The notes: generated by a model from the letters alone, not told the origin. Numbered from the stretch's first letter, positions 37,773-46,613 are shown. The stretch is 64,000 nt of DNA from Luteolibacter arcticus (GCF_025950235.1 NZ_JAPDDT010000002.1:186001-250000); one strand, 5' to 3'. Numbers and translations are program-made.

Positions 37773-38212
37773 GGGCAGGCCATGACCTGAAATTGTCACC
37801 TCTTCCGGCAACTCCGGGATTGCGGGGATGCGTGAATTTCCCTAGGGGTCCTGCCGCTCCCCCCCGAGACCAGCAGGTTGCTCACGCTGTTCCCCCACAG
37901 CTTCCATGCATCCTCCCACCCCCCGCAACCGGCCAGGTCCGGGCTCGCTCCGTCTTCGTGACGTGGGTCGCGCACCCCCATTTGAGTCCACGACATCCCC
38001 CGTATCTCGCCGTCTACGCGGACCTTGGCAGGAATCGGGAACTAGTTTTTCCGGAACTTTGTTAGGCCCCCGGAGTTCTCGCGTTACCGGTTCTTCGCAC
38101 TCCTTCCGTCGAACGCCAAAGCCCGCACTTCCTACCGCAAAATTTGATCGACGGATCGATTTCGTGACGGGAATGTCACCCGCCGCTGTTTGACACCCCG
38201 CTCGCCCTTGCA
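37773..38212 (+). other. 440-bp gene-free leader before the VTC gene
   Basis: No convincing gene is present. The stretch is C-rich in its first half and holds a TTGTTAGG motif (38059-38066). It also has a short inverted repeat around GATCGACGGATCGAT (about 38147-38161) and a TTGACA hexamer about 20 bp before the ATG, too close to serve as the -35 of that start. It could be a long 5' leader, but I recognise no riboswitch. Confidence 0.4.
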
Positions 38213-39142
38213 ATGGACGCGAACCAGAACCGCAGAGAATTCAAATTCGTTCTCCCGCCGCATCTCGGCGAGGTGATCCGCCAACGTGTAGGCGAGGTCA
38301 TGCAGGCCGACCGTGGGGCGGAGGACGGTTATCCGGTGCTATCGGAATATTACGATACGACCGAGCGGACTTCCTATTGGCAAAAGCAGTTTGGCGTCCC
38401 AAATCGCCGCCGCGTTCGCAGCCGTGTCTATGGCCGCCGCGATGGAGTGATTCCGGCGAGTGCTTTCATCGAGGTGAAGCACAAGCTCGATGGCGTGACG
38501 GTGAAGCGCCGCGTCCCGGTCAATCTCGACGAACTGGAGCAGCTTTCCGAGGGGATCATCCCGATCAGCCGTGAATCCGCCACGCCAGCCGACCACCGGG
38601 TGCTGGCGGAGATCGCCGACCTGGTGAATGAGCGCGGCAGCAGGCCGGTGGTGCAGATCCGCTATCATCGCTTTGCCTACGACAGCGGACCGGAGGGTAC
38701 GATCCGCATCACATTCGATAGCGATCCGCTCTGCCGTTTCCGTCGCGTGCCGTTGACGCCGGATGATCCGGACTTTGAACTGCCTTTGTTGGAGCCCGGT
38801 TCCTCGATCATGGAGGTGAAGACGATCGGCCCGGTGCCCTATTGGTTCCGGAATCTGATCGGCGAGTTCAATTTGGTGCCCCGCGGTTTCAGCAAGTACA
38901 CGGCCGCGTTGGAGCTTTACGAATTCAAGAGCCGCACGCCGATTTCCCAGACCCCTCCCCCTCCGCCACCCACCCGTGGCATCCCCAGGAAGACGGAGTT
39001 ACTGGATGAAAAGGGCCGCCGCCGCCCTGCAGCGACCACCACCCTGCGCCGCAGCACTCCAGCGCCGGAACGCAGCACCGGCGTCTTCCGCGTTCTGTTC
39101 GCACGACTGCTCTCGTTCCTGCATCTTCAAAGGGCTCGCTGA
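38213..39142 (+). CDS. VTC-domain polyphosphate polymerase-like protein
   Basis: This 309-residue protein is a VTC/CYTH-type tunnel-fold protein. Basic and acidic residues expected to line the tunnel are visible: RREFKFVLP (8-16), Tyr-Asp in SEYYDTTERTSYWQ, RVRSRVYG, the ExKxK-like EVKHKLDG, KRRVPV, RYHRFAY, IMEVKT, and GFSKYTAALELY. In yeast this domain makes polyphosphate from ATP. Bacterial homologues are annotated as polyphosphate polymerase domain proteins. The C-terminal 70 residues are Pro/Arg/Lys-rich without a membrane helix, so membrane attachment would rely on the DUF4956 partner 42 bp downstream. Confidence 0.88.
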   Translation: MDANQNRREFKFVLPPHLGEVIRQRVGEVMQADRGAEDGYPVLSEYYDTTERTSYWQKQFGVPNRRRVRSRVYGRRDGVIPASAFIEVKHKLDGVTVKRRVPVNLDELEQLSEGIIPISRESATPADHRVLAEIADLVNERGSRPVVQIRYHRFAYDSGPEGTIRITFDSDPLCRFRRVPLTPDDPDFELPLLEPGSSIMEVKTIGPVPYWFRNLIGEFNLVPRGFSKYTAALELYEFKSRTPISQTPPPPPPTRGIPRKTELLDEKGRRRPAATTTLRRSTPAPERSTGVFRVLFARLLSFLHLQRAR

Positions 39143-39184
39143 ATCCCGACTTCTCCCCTGCTGTTCTCTCCCTAAGACCTAAAG

Positions 39185-39880
39185 ATGACTTTCGAAGACT
39201 TGCTCAACCTCGGCGGAGGCGTTACGCCCGGCACCCCACCCCCTAAAGAAGTTGCCTTGGCCATGGCCGTGAGCCTGGCGCTGAACCTCGCCATCGCGAC
39301 CCTCTATCGCAAGACCTACAAGGGAACCCGATACTCGCAGGACTATGTCCAGACGCTGATCATGATCGGCGTCGTGACCACCATCCTGATCATGGTGGTG
39401 GCGGGGAATGGCGCCATCGCCTTTGGCATGTTCGCGGCGTTCTCGGTGATCCGCTTCCGCCGCACCCTCGGCCAGTCGCGTGACCTCGCCTTCGTGTTCT
39501 TCGCCATGGCCATTGGCATGGTGGTCGGCGCGCGACTCTACAGCATGGCGGTCATCATCACTGCCATTGTTGGCGTGGCGGTCTACTTGCTGACCAAGAC
39601 GGACGCCTTTGCCCCGCGCCGCGCCTCGCACATGCTGACGCTGCGGATGACCAGCGACATGGACTTCGAGCAATTGCTCCTGCCGGTGTTCGATAACTTC
39701 GCCGATCGCGTCCAACTCGTCAGCGTCTCGTCGGCCCAAGCCGGCATGATGACCGAGCTACGCTATGGCCTGCAGCTCAAGATCGGCGCCAGCACGCCCA
39801 AGCTGCTGGAAGCCCTGCACCTCGTCTGCGGCAACAACCGCGTGATCCTCACACCGACCGGCAACGAGCTGGACATGTGA
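39185..39880 (+). CDS. DUF4956 membrane protein (VTC partner)
   Basis: This 231-residue protein has four or five membrane segments in its first 145 residues (VALAMAVSLALNLAIATLY, TLIMIGVVTTILIMVVAG, IAFGMFAAFSVIRFRR, DLAFVFFAMAIGMVVG, MAVIITAIVGVAVYLL). A soluble C-terminal domain of about 85 residues follows. The IAFGMFAAFSVIRFRRTLG stretch is diagnostic of DUF4956, a family that regularly accompanies VTC-domain proteins. By analogy with the membrane part of the yeast VTC complex it may anchor the polymerase and pass the chain across the inner membrane. That is an inference. Confidence 0.88.
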   Translation: MTFEDLLNLGGGVTPGTPPPKEVALAMAVSLALNLAIATLYRKTYKGTRYSQDYVQTLIMIGVVTTILIMVVAGNGAIAFGMFAAFSVIRFRRTLGQSRDLAFVFFAMAIGMVVGARLYSMAVIITAIVGVAVYLLTKTDAFAPRRASHMLTLRMTSDMDFEQLLLPVFDNFADRVQLVSVSSAQAGMMTELRYGLQLKIGASTPKLLEALHLVCGNNRVILTPTGNELDM

Positions 39881-39914
39881 GCCGTCGGCGGGAACTCGAT
39901 GTCATTCATTTCCG

Positions 39915-41351
39915 ATGAAAACCCTGCCCAAGCTATTGTTCCTTTCCTGTCTTGCCGGACCGCTGGTCGCTCCGGTCGCCCTTCGGGCTCAGGAGCCTGC
40001 CGCCGAATCGGCCAAGCCGGATGAAGGCGGCAAAAAGAAGAAGAAAAAGAAGAAGGACAAGGATAAGGATAAGGATAAGAGCAACGGCAAGGCCAAGGCC
40101 AAGGACAAGGACGAGGGCAAGAAGGAGTCGAAAGATGAGTCCAAGTCCTCTTCGTCCGGATCGAGCGCCAAGGAAGTACCTCCCGAGCTTGTTGCCCCTC
40201 CCGTTTCCAACAATGGCGACTGGTGCCAGTGGCTTCAGAACAAGCCCGGCCTGCTCTACGAGAACGAGAAGAATCCTTGGATCCAGTCCTTCGAGATCGG
40301 CGGGCGCTTCCACTACCAGATTGCCTCGCTCGAGGGCACCGACATCAACGGGATGGATTTCAGCGACACCTACGATGAATATCGTAGGTTGCGCTTCGAG
40401 ACCCAGACGCGGTTCCTCAAGTACTTCGTGGCGGAGGTGAATGTGAACCTGGTGAACGACAACCGGTTCCGCGCCGATCCTTTCAACGAGCTGGAGTGGG
40501 GCTACGATCGCTTCGACGAAGCCTCGGTCGAGTTCGACATCGGGGAAGCCTTTGGCGACGGCTGGCTCGACGGCATCAAGCTGAAGTACGGCCGCATGAA
40601 GCTGAAGATGACCGAGGAAGTCCACATGTCCTCGAATGAGATCTTCACCGTCGAACGCTCGGGCATCGCCGACAAGCTCGGCGGCAATCTCAGCCGGCCG
40701 ACCGGCGTGACGCTGGAGCTCGACAAGGGCAACTGGGATCTGACCGTCGGCATGTTCAGCGCCGAGGATGATTCCGATTTCCTCGCGGGCTGGGGTGAAG
40801 GCGAGTTCTTCTACGGCAGCCTCGAGTGGCGCGCCACCGAGGACCTGAAGCTGGTGCTCGACTACAGCCAGAACAATCATGATGGCCTCGACGATGCGCT
40901 GGGCTATGGCTGGGCGGCCGCCCTTTCCGCGATCTATCAGAAGAACGACTGGGGCATCATCACCGAGGCCATCTACGGCGACAATGGTGGCGGCATCAGT
41001 GCTCCCATCGAGCGCCGGCAGGGCGATTTCCACGCGTTCGTGGTGATGCCTTGGTACTGGATCCTTGAGAAGAAGCTCCAAGCGGTGGTTCAGTACCAGT
41101 ATGCCAGTTCACCGGAGTCGCAGGGCCTGCAGTTGCCCGCCCGCTACGTGCGCGCGGAACATGAGAATCCCTTGGTGGACGTGGACAATGGCCGCGGCAA
41201 CGAGCACCACTTCCTCTACGCCGGACTCAACTGGCACCTCTGCCCCGACCGCGTGAAGGTCATGGGTGGCTTCTCCATCGACGATCTGACCACCCGCGAG
41301 GGCGAGGTGAAGGCCTACACCTGGCAGCTCGCTTTCCGCACCGCCTTCTGA
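39915..41351 (+). CDS. OprP/OprO-type phosphate-selective porin with Lys/Asp/Ser tract
   Basis: This 478-residue protein has a signal peptide (MKTLPKLLFLSCLAGPLVAPVALRAQ). Residues about 39-86 form an extreme low-complexity tract, first Lys-only, then Lys-Asp repeats, then Lys/Glu/Ser. The rest is an outer-membrane barrel (FEIGGRFHYQIASLEG; RRLRFETQTRFLKYFVAEVNVNL; GWLDGIKLKYGRMKLKM), ending in Phe (LAFRTAF), as in phosphate-selective porins. It is third in line after the VTC and DUF4956 genes with short gaps (34 bp here) and is followed by a strong terminator, so the three probably form one operon. The basic tract would lie in the periplasm. Confidence 0.87.
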   Translation: MKTLPKLLFLSCLAGPLVAPVALRAQEPAAESAKPDEGGKKKKKKKKDKDKDKDKSNGKAKAKDKDEGKKESKDESKSSSSGSSAKEVPPELVAPPVSNNGDWCQWLQNKPGLLYENEKNPWIQSFEIGGRFHYQIASLEGTDINGMDFSDTYDEYRRLRFETQTRFLKYFVAEVNVNLVNDNRFRADPFNELEWGYDRFDEASVEFDIGEAFGDGWLDGIKLKYGRMKLKMTEEVHMSSNEIFTVERSGIADKLGGNLSRPTGVTLELDKGNWDLTVGMFSAEDDSDFLAGWGEGEFFYGSLEWRATEDLKLVLDYSQNNHDGLDDALGYGWAAALSAIYQKNDWGIITEAIYGDNGGGISAPIERRQGDFHAFVVMPWYWILEKKLQAVVQYQYASSPESQGLQLPARYVRAEHENPLVDVDNGRGNEHHFLYAGLNWHLCPDRVKVMGGFSIDDLTTREGEVKAYTWQLAFRTAF

Positions 41352-41371
41352 CCGCGGATTGACGGCTGACG

Positions 41372-41403
41372 CGCGCCCGCCATGGTGGGCGCGCTTTTTT
41401 TTT
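41372..41403 (+). terminator. Rho-independent terminator of the VTC-porin operon
   Basis: GCGCGCCC (41372-41379) pairs with GGGCGCGC (41388-41395), followed by a run of T to 41403. It ends five bases before the ATG of aroE. Confidence 0.85.
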
Positions 41404-41408
41404 GCTGC

Positions 41409-42305
41409 ATGAGCCTCTACTTCCCCGACGACCTGATCTCCCGCGAGCGGCTGGATGCCGGGCATGACAAGCCGGCCCGGCTGGCGGTGATCGGCCATCC
41501 GGTCGCCCACTCGCTCTCGCCGCGCATGCACCAGCCGGCGCTCGACGAGGCGGGCATCGCCGCCCGCTATATCAAGGTGGAAGTCGAGCCCGGGCGGGTG
41601 GCGGAGGTGTTTGCGCGGATGCGGGCACTCGGGTTCATCGGCTGCAATGTCACCGTGCCGCACAAGTTCGAGGCATTGGCCGCTTGCGACGAGGTCGATG
41701 CCGGAGCCGCGGAGATGGGTGTGGTCAACACGGTGCGGTTCGAAGGCGGGGTGACCCGTGGTTTTAACACCGACGGCTACGGCTTCGAGGAAGCGGTTCG
41801 GGAAACGCTCGGCGTGGCTTTGCCAGGCGCGGCGGTGATGATTGCCGGGGCGGGCGGCGGGGCAGGCGGGGCGATCGCTGTTCACTGTGCGCGCCAAGGA
41901 GTCCGCCGGCTGGTGCTGGCGAACCGCAGCGTGGACAAGATCGAGGAGCTGGCTGGCCGTATCCGTTCGCATCACGGCGGCGTGGGAATTCTCACCGCGG
42001 GCTTGGACGATCCCCGTCTGAAAACCTGGGCGAGGGAATCGGACCTGATCGTCAATTCCTCGTCGCTGGGTTTGAAGGAAGGCGATCCGTCGCCGCTACC
42101 GGCCGATTGTTTCACTTCGCGGCAGGCGGCTTACGACACGATCTACCGGCCGGGCACCGCCTTTCAGCAGGCAGCCGAGGCCGCCGGTGCGCGGGTTGGC
42201 ACCGGCCGGGAGATGCTGCTCCATCAAGGCGTGAAGGCATTCCAGATTTGGTTTCCCGGCAGCACTCCGGTGGCGGCGATGCGGCGCGGCCTGGCTGCGG
42301 GTTGA
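41409..42305 (+). CDS. aroE: Shikimate dehydrogenase
   Basis: This 298-residue protein starts at ATG 41409, directly after the terminator. The substrate-binding domain has VIGHPVAHSLSPRMHQ and the catalytic Lys in CNVTVPHKFEAL. The NADP domain has AGAGGGAGGAIA and the NADP-type ANRSVDK. C-terminal QGVKAFQIWFPG is also typical. It reduces 3-dehydroshikimate to shikimate in aromatic amino acid synthesis. Other aro genes are not in the window. No leader fits between terminator and start, so transcription must begin inside the preceding gene or the terminator must leak. Confidence 0.95.
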   Translation: MSLYFPDDLISRERLDAGHDKPARLAVIGHPVAHSLSPRMHQPALDEAGIAARYIKVEVEPGRVAEVFARMRALGFIGCNVTVPHKFEALAACDEVDAGAAEMGVVNTVRFEGGVTRGFNTDGYGFEEAVRETLGVALPGAAVMIAGAGGGAGGAIAVHCARQGVRRLVLANRSVDKIEELAGRIRSHHGGVGILTAGLDDPRLKTWARESDLIVNSSSLGLKEGDPSPLPADCFTSRQAAYDTIYRPGTAFQQAAEAAGARVGTGREMLLHQGVKAFQIWFPGSTPVAAMRRGLAAG

Positions 42306-42309
42306 GAAC

Positions 42310-43392
42310 CTACTTCGCCGGCGGAAGCTCCATCCAGTGGGTGGCCCTCAATTCGGCGATCTGGAATACCCGCTCGTCCTCGCCTTCGCGGGTGACCCGG
42401 ACGTGCAGACGGATCATTTCATCCGGGTCATATTTCACCACCTTGCTGGCGAACGGCCCGAGCCCCTTGGCACGGGTGGCGAAGGCGTCTTCGATGGCGC
42501 GGCCCATCTCGGAGGCGCGCAATACGCGGATTTCCGGCGAGGCGGAAACGGCTTCACCGGGGCTACCGGGACGCGGGGCGTAGAGTACCAGACCGATGAA
42601 TTCGTGATCGCGACCGTTGGCGCCGATGCGCTCGCGGGCAAGCAACCGGAACCCGCCCTCGCCCTTGCCCTTGCCAGAAAGGAACAGGACCCAAGGCTCG
42701 CTGCCAGCCCGGGTGAATGCGTGCCAGTCGATCTTCCACTCGCCCGCTTCTTCAAAGAAGACGCCCTCCATCTGTTTGCCATCTTCCTGCTTCCACATCG
42801 TCTCGATTGCCGGGCCGGCCGGTGTGTGGATGACCTGATGGAAGAGCGGTGAAATGGGGGCCTCGGTCGCGAAGATCGGACTGAACTGTAGCGCGCGCGC
42901 CATTTCCGGTAGGATCTTGTCCGCTCTCAGCACGTGGGGGGATTGCCCGCCGATATTGGTCGCTGAAAGAAACTGGTTCATCCGGTCCGCGCAGCCTTGG
43001 AGTTCATCCTGGATCAGGCGCTGGTCCTCCATGGCCTGACCGCCGATGGACTGCGCCTCCACCAGCGAGGTGGCCTCGCTGGCGTCCGGCGACATTCTCC
43101 TTAGCCAAACCGCCAGGGTGCCGAGCAGGACCACCCAGACCACCACGAAGATCGCCAGTGCGCGTGCCTTGCCTTTACCGCGACGGTGGCGCTTGGGCCG
43201 GCCCGGCTGCTCCTTCGGCTTGCGGACCTTGCGGCGGATGCGGACTTGGGCTGGCGCTCCCGTCGTCTCGTGGCCGGTTACCGGATCAGCGCCGCATTCC
43301 GGGCAGAGGCCGCGCTGATCCGCATCCGCTGCTGCACGGAATAGCGTGCCGCAGCGGGCGCAATGGAACCAGGCACCAGGAATGTCGCTCAC
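42310..43392 (-). CDS. Zinc-ribbon, single-pass membrane protein
   Basis: This 360-residue protein begins with a zinc ribbon (CARC at 11-14, CPEC at 30-33). A very basic linker (RIRRKVRKPKEQPGRPKRHR) and a membrane helix (ALAIFVVVWVVLLGTLAVWL, about 78-97) follow. The remaining 260 residues lie outside the inner membrane. There the segment GEWKIDWHAFTRAG resembles GSQLKIDWEASLG in the next gene, and both proteins end in a similar FxIxE block. The two are paralogues in tandem, 9 bp apart. The function is unknown; the basic linker and zinc ribbon might touch nucleic acid or ribosomes at the cytoplasmic face. Confidence 0.8.
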   Translation of the reverse strand: MSDIPGAWFHCARCGTLFRAAADADQRGLCPECGADPVTGHETTGAPAQVRIRRKVRKPKEQPGRPKRHRRGKGKARALAIFVVVWVVLLGTLAVWLRRMSPDASEATSLVEAQSIGGQAMEDQRLIQDELQGCADRMNQFLSATNIGGQSPHVLRADKILPEMARALQFSPIFATEAPISPLFHQVIHTPAGPAIETMWKQEDGKQMEGVFFEEAGEWKIDWHAFTRAGSEPWVLFLSGKGKGEGGFRLLARERIGANGRDHEFIGLVLYAPRPGSPGEAVSASPEIRVLRASEMGRAIEDAFATRAKGLGPFASKVVKYDPDEMIRLHVRVTREGEDERVFQIAELRATHWMELPPAK

Positions 43393-43401
43393 GGCTTCTG
43401 G

Positions 43402-44511
43402 TTACGGGCTGACCCAGCCTTTGTGAAGCATCTCCGTGATTTCAAACAGGTGCACACCTTCACGTAGCGGGCCGGAAATCCTCAGCGTCGCGGGAATTGC
43501 GTTGGTCTTCTCAAGCAGCACGGAGCTTTCGTTGAACTCCGCCTCAAGCAAACCCGCCGTGCGCGAGGAACGCCGGACAAAGGCCCACACGAACTCCTCG
43601 CGCGCCCCATCGAGCAACTGATAGGACCGGAAGTCCGACTCCGGGAACTCCGGCGTGTAAAAGCCGCCCGGTTGGACCACCACGCGAACCTTGGCACCCT
43701 TCACCACCGCTTTCGAATTCCGCAGTTCCGGGAGCTGGGCCTCGCCGATGCCAAGGCTGGCCTCCCAATCGATCTTCAGCTGGCTGCCCTCGCGGACAAA
43801 GACCAACTCGAAGCGGGTAAAGTCCGCCTTGGTGCCGGTCAGAATGAGCGCCGGGCGGGCTTCGCTGTCCGAGATCAGGGTTTCGACGGGTAGATCCTTT
43901 GCCAGACTACCCATCGGTTGCCAGAGCGCGGTCAGGCGCTCCCTGACGCGTGACGCATCCCTTACCAGCGGCAGCACTTGCTCCGCTGACGTTGCCGCCG
44001 AGTATTGTTCCAAAAGGACTTCAGCCTCGCGGGTCAGCGCGCCCGTGTGCTCGAGGAAGTACGCTTTCTCTTTGCCGAAGGATTCTTCGGGCACAAAGGT
44101 GATGGCGGATTCCGGGGTTTGGGATTGCTTGGCCCTTGCCACCATGACTCCCGTGACGGCGGCGACCGCGAGCGTACAAGTTCCCGCCGCCATCCACACG
44201 GTCCAGGTGGTAAGGCTCCGCTTTGTTCTTTTGCGCCGCGGCACGTAGGGCGCTGCCGGCCCCAGCTCGCTCATTGGGCGAGCGCGCAGGGGTTCTGGCG
44301 CTTCCTCCACTTCCAGTCGATGCACCGGGCCGGTCGCTCGGCGGTCGGGCCCGGCATTCGTTTGACCGGGCCCGATCTGTAGGCCGATCTCCAGACGATT
44401 GCCGTTTTCAGGCACGGGAGCTTGCCGGCTCTCGCCGATCACTCGGACCTCGAATCCCGCGCGCAGTCCGTCACTTTCGTCCTGCGCTTCGTTTTTCTTA
44501 TGCGGCAGCAT
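43402..44511 (-). CDS. Single-pass membrane protein, paralogue of the next gene
   Basis: This protein has 369 residues. A hydrophilic N-terminal part (1 to about 103) lacks the zinc ribbon of its neighbour, and one membrane helix follows (about 104-126, TTWTVWMAAGTCTLAVAAVTGVM in part). The C-terminal periplasmic domain shares with the neighbour a region of SIMIBI-unrelated beta type: LVFVREGSQLKIDWEAS, then a C-terminal HLFEITEMLHKGWVSP. It is the first gene of a two-gene unit. I do not recognise the family, and no catalytic motif is visible. Confidence 0.75.
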   Translation of the reverse strand: MLPHKKNEAQDESDGLRAGFEVRVIGESRQAPVPENGNRLEIGLQIGPGQTNAGPDRRATGPVHRLEVEEAPEPLRARPMSELGPAAPYVPRRKRTKRSLTTWTVWMAAGTCTLAVAAVTGVMVARAKQSQTPESAITFVPEESFGKEKAYFLEHTGALTREAEVLLEQYSAATSAEQVLPLVRDASRVRERLTALWQPMGSLAKDLPVETLISDSEARPALILTGTKADFTRFELVFVREGSQLKIDWEASLGIGEAQLPELRNSKAVVKGAKVRVVVQPGGFYTPEFPESDFRSYQLLDGAREEFVWAFVRRSSRTAGLLEAEFNESSVLLEKTNAIPATLRISGPLREGVHLFEITEMLHKGWVSP

Positions 44512-44585
44512 GCGCTGGGCGGGAAGGTGTCACGCACCTCTGTTTCCGCAAGCTTTTGGCGGTTAAGTGGGCTTTTCGCAATGAT

Positions 44586-46613
44586 TCATGGCTTTTGATA
44601 GACCGTGCGCCCCGTTGAAAGTTTGTAGAATTGCCCCGATTTCAATCCCGCGTCGCTGTCCGCGGCAGCGTGACCGGAGTAAACCGGGAGCTCCGCCTTG
44701 AGCCGCGCAAAGTCGGCAGACCCGTCTTTTGCAATGCCCGCTGCCCGCGTTCCTGCGGAACCGGCACTGGCGTCCTTGAACACCGCAAAGACATCACCGG
44801 TGTGCGCGCTGGTCGACGATACTGCCAGCGAGGGCGTGCCGGTGCGATCTCCCGCGAAGAACTCGGCACCGGCGCTCGCCCCCCGCCAGGCTTGCGGCAA
44901 GCCGTCTGCCCAGCCGGAGTTCGAGTTGTTCCAGAGCAACCTGCCCCCGTTGCCGATGATGGCGAAGCAGCGGTTGGAATTGCCGCTGTGGAGGCCGATC
45001 GTCTCCGTGTCGTCGAGTTTGGATACCGCGAACATCGGCCGGTAGTTCACGCCGCTGTTCACGCTCGACCAAAGGTCCAGCATCATTTGTGGCCCGGCTG
45101 CGCCGACGATTCCAAGGGCATTGCGCCGGAAGCGGGTGCCGTATTCAAAATCCGCCCGGTTCACCATCCCGCCGTTGGCCGCGGACGGCTTGAGGGCGGC
45201 CGACAGGGCGTCCATGATGATCTGGTTTTGATAGTTGTTCCCCAGCGCCGTGAGGTGCACGTCACCGTCGGCGACCAGGCGCAGCTCGATCATCGTGTCG
45301 ATGTCGGGGAACATGCTGCGCGCATTGATGAACAATTGTCCTTTCGCCAGCGCGAAGTCCCTCAGGGCGAGATCTTCGGTGACCAACTCGTTTCCAGCGG
45401 CATTCGGCGGGTAATAGGCGGCATTCATCGGGTGGCGTGACACCATCACCCAGTCCATTGGCCAGGCCTGTTGGATCCTGCCGTAGTATTCGCTGAACTC
45501 GTCCGGCTTCCATAGGTCCAAGGCCTTGTAGGTGCAGAAGTCGGGCTGGATATTGCGCAAGATGGTGTCCCAAACCCCCTGCGGCGTCTCGCCTCCCCTG
45601 AACACTTCGATGCCGCCCTGCGCGAGATCGTGAACGGCACAGCCACCCCGGTTGACGGCCGCATTATCGCGGATGTCCGAAAGCACGAAGCCCAGCACAC
45701 GGACGGTGCCGGATACCCATTTTGCACGCACTCGCCGCCGTTCGGTCGAAGAGAAGTCGTAGCTGAAGACACCGGCTCCAACGCCTTCCGCCGATGCGGT
45801 TGTAATCGATGGCGGACCGTTCACCTGCTGCCAGGCCCCGCCGTTCGTGCTGGTCTCCAAGGCAAAGGATCCTCCATCCGCCGCGGTGGAATAGAACACC
45901 TTGATCCGATAGGCTTCGATCTCCGGCGGAAACTGTGCGGATTGGCCGTTGCCATCGAGCTTCCAAACCGTGCCGGTGGGAGCCAGATCGAATCGCTCGA
46001 ACTCCGCCGTGGCGCCACCTTCCATCACCGCCACCGGGCCAAATCCAAGCTCGCGCACCGGTGCCACCTGGGAATCGAGCACCCCGCGCAAGTCTGCCAC
46101 GTAGGAGTCGCCGAGCAGCAGGCAGCTCAAGCGAAATGCCTTCGCACCTCCGTTAAGACGGTTGGCGAGGATGCGGCCTTGGGTCCGGGGCAGCACCGGC
46201 GGTGAAACGATGTCTTGCGGGTTGGTGGCGGTGCCTCCTCCCGTCACCGTTGGCCCCCATTGGCCGTTTATGGAGGCGAGGCCATAGGGTCCGTAGGGGC
46301 CATAGGGTGCAGCGCTTTCCGCGGAAGCATCATCCCGTAGCCGGAAGTAGGCGCGTTCCAATCCACGGTTCGAGAGCACCGCCGACATCCGGCCGCCGGT
46401 TCCCCGGAACGCGTAGCCCTCCCGGTCCCAGTGAAAAAGATCGGCCGATATTTCGAATTGATACACCTTGGTATCGGTGGAGGCGAAGGCGACCTGCACG
46501 GCCGACCTCTTGACTTCGCGGATCTCGAGATTCGGCCCGACTGCCACATTCTGGGCGGTAAGCGGCCCGATTAGGGCGAGCCATGCAATCATCAGGAATG
46601 CGTCGAACTTCAT
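44586..46613 (-). CDS. Secreted SGNH/GDSL-like hydrolase
   Basis: This 675-residue protein has a signal peptide (MKFDAFLMIAWLALIGPLTAQ). Residues about 35-100 are the lineage beta module (YQFEISADLFHWDREG ... RAYFRLRDD), here at the N-terminus instead of the C-terminus. The SGNH hydrolase core has block I LLLGDSYVADLRG (nucleophile Ser near 166) and block V DVHLTALGNNYQN (Asp/His near 450). The C-terminal 60 residues (SGLKSGQFYKLSTGR-like) resemble short ends seen in phage tail-fibre proteins. It is probably an exported esterase or deacetylase acting on polysaccharide. The substrate is not evident. Confidence 0.72.
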   Translation of the reverse strand: MKFDAFLMIAWLALIGPLTAQNVAVGPNLEIREVKRSAVQVAFASTDTKVYQFEISADLFHWDREGYAFRGTGGRMSAVLSNRGLERAYFRLRDDASAESAAPYGPYGPYGLASINGQWGPTVTGGGTATNPQDIVSPPVLPRTQGRILANRLNGGAKAFRLSCLLLGDSYVADLRGVLDSQVAPVRELGFGPVAVMEGGATAEFERFDLAPTGTVWKLDGNGQSAQFPPEIEAYRIKVFYSTAADGGSFALETSTNGGAWQQVNGPPSITTASAEGVGAGVFSYDFSSTERRRVRAKWVSGTVRVLGFVLSDIRDNAAVNRGGCAVHDLAQGGIEVFRGGETPQGVWDTILRNIQPDFCTYKALDLWKPDEFSEYYGRIQQAWPMDWVMVSRHPMNAAYYPPNAAGNELVTEDLALRDFALAKGQLFINARSMFPDIDTMIELRLVADGDVHLTALGNNYQNQIIMDALSAALKPSAANGGMVNRADFEYGTRFRRNALGIVGAAGPQMMLDLWSSVNSGVNYRPMFAVSKLDDTETIGLHSGNSNRCFAIIGNGGRLLWNNSNSGWADGLPQAWRGASAGAEFFAGDRTGTPSLAVSSTSAHTGDVFAVFKDASAGSAGTRAAGIAKDGSADFARLKAELPVYSGHAAADSDAGLKSGQFYKLSTGRTVYQKP

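Noticed and set aside
40057-40090. Tandem AAGGAT repeats as a possible regulatory microsatellite
   Set aside because: They encode the Lys-Asp repeats of the porin in frame; length variation there would change the protein, so the repeat is explained by coding.
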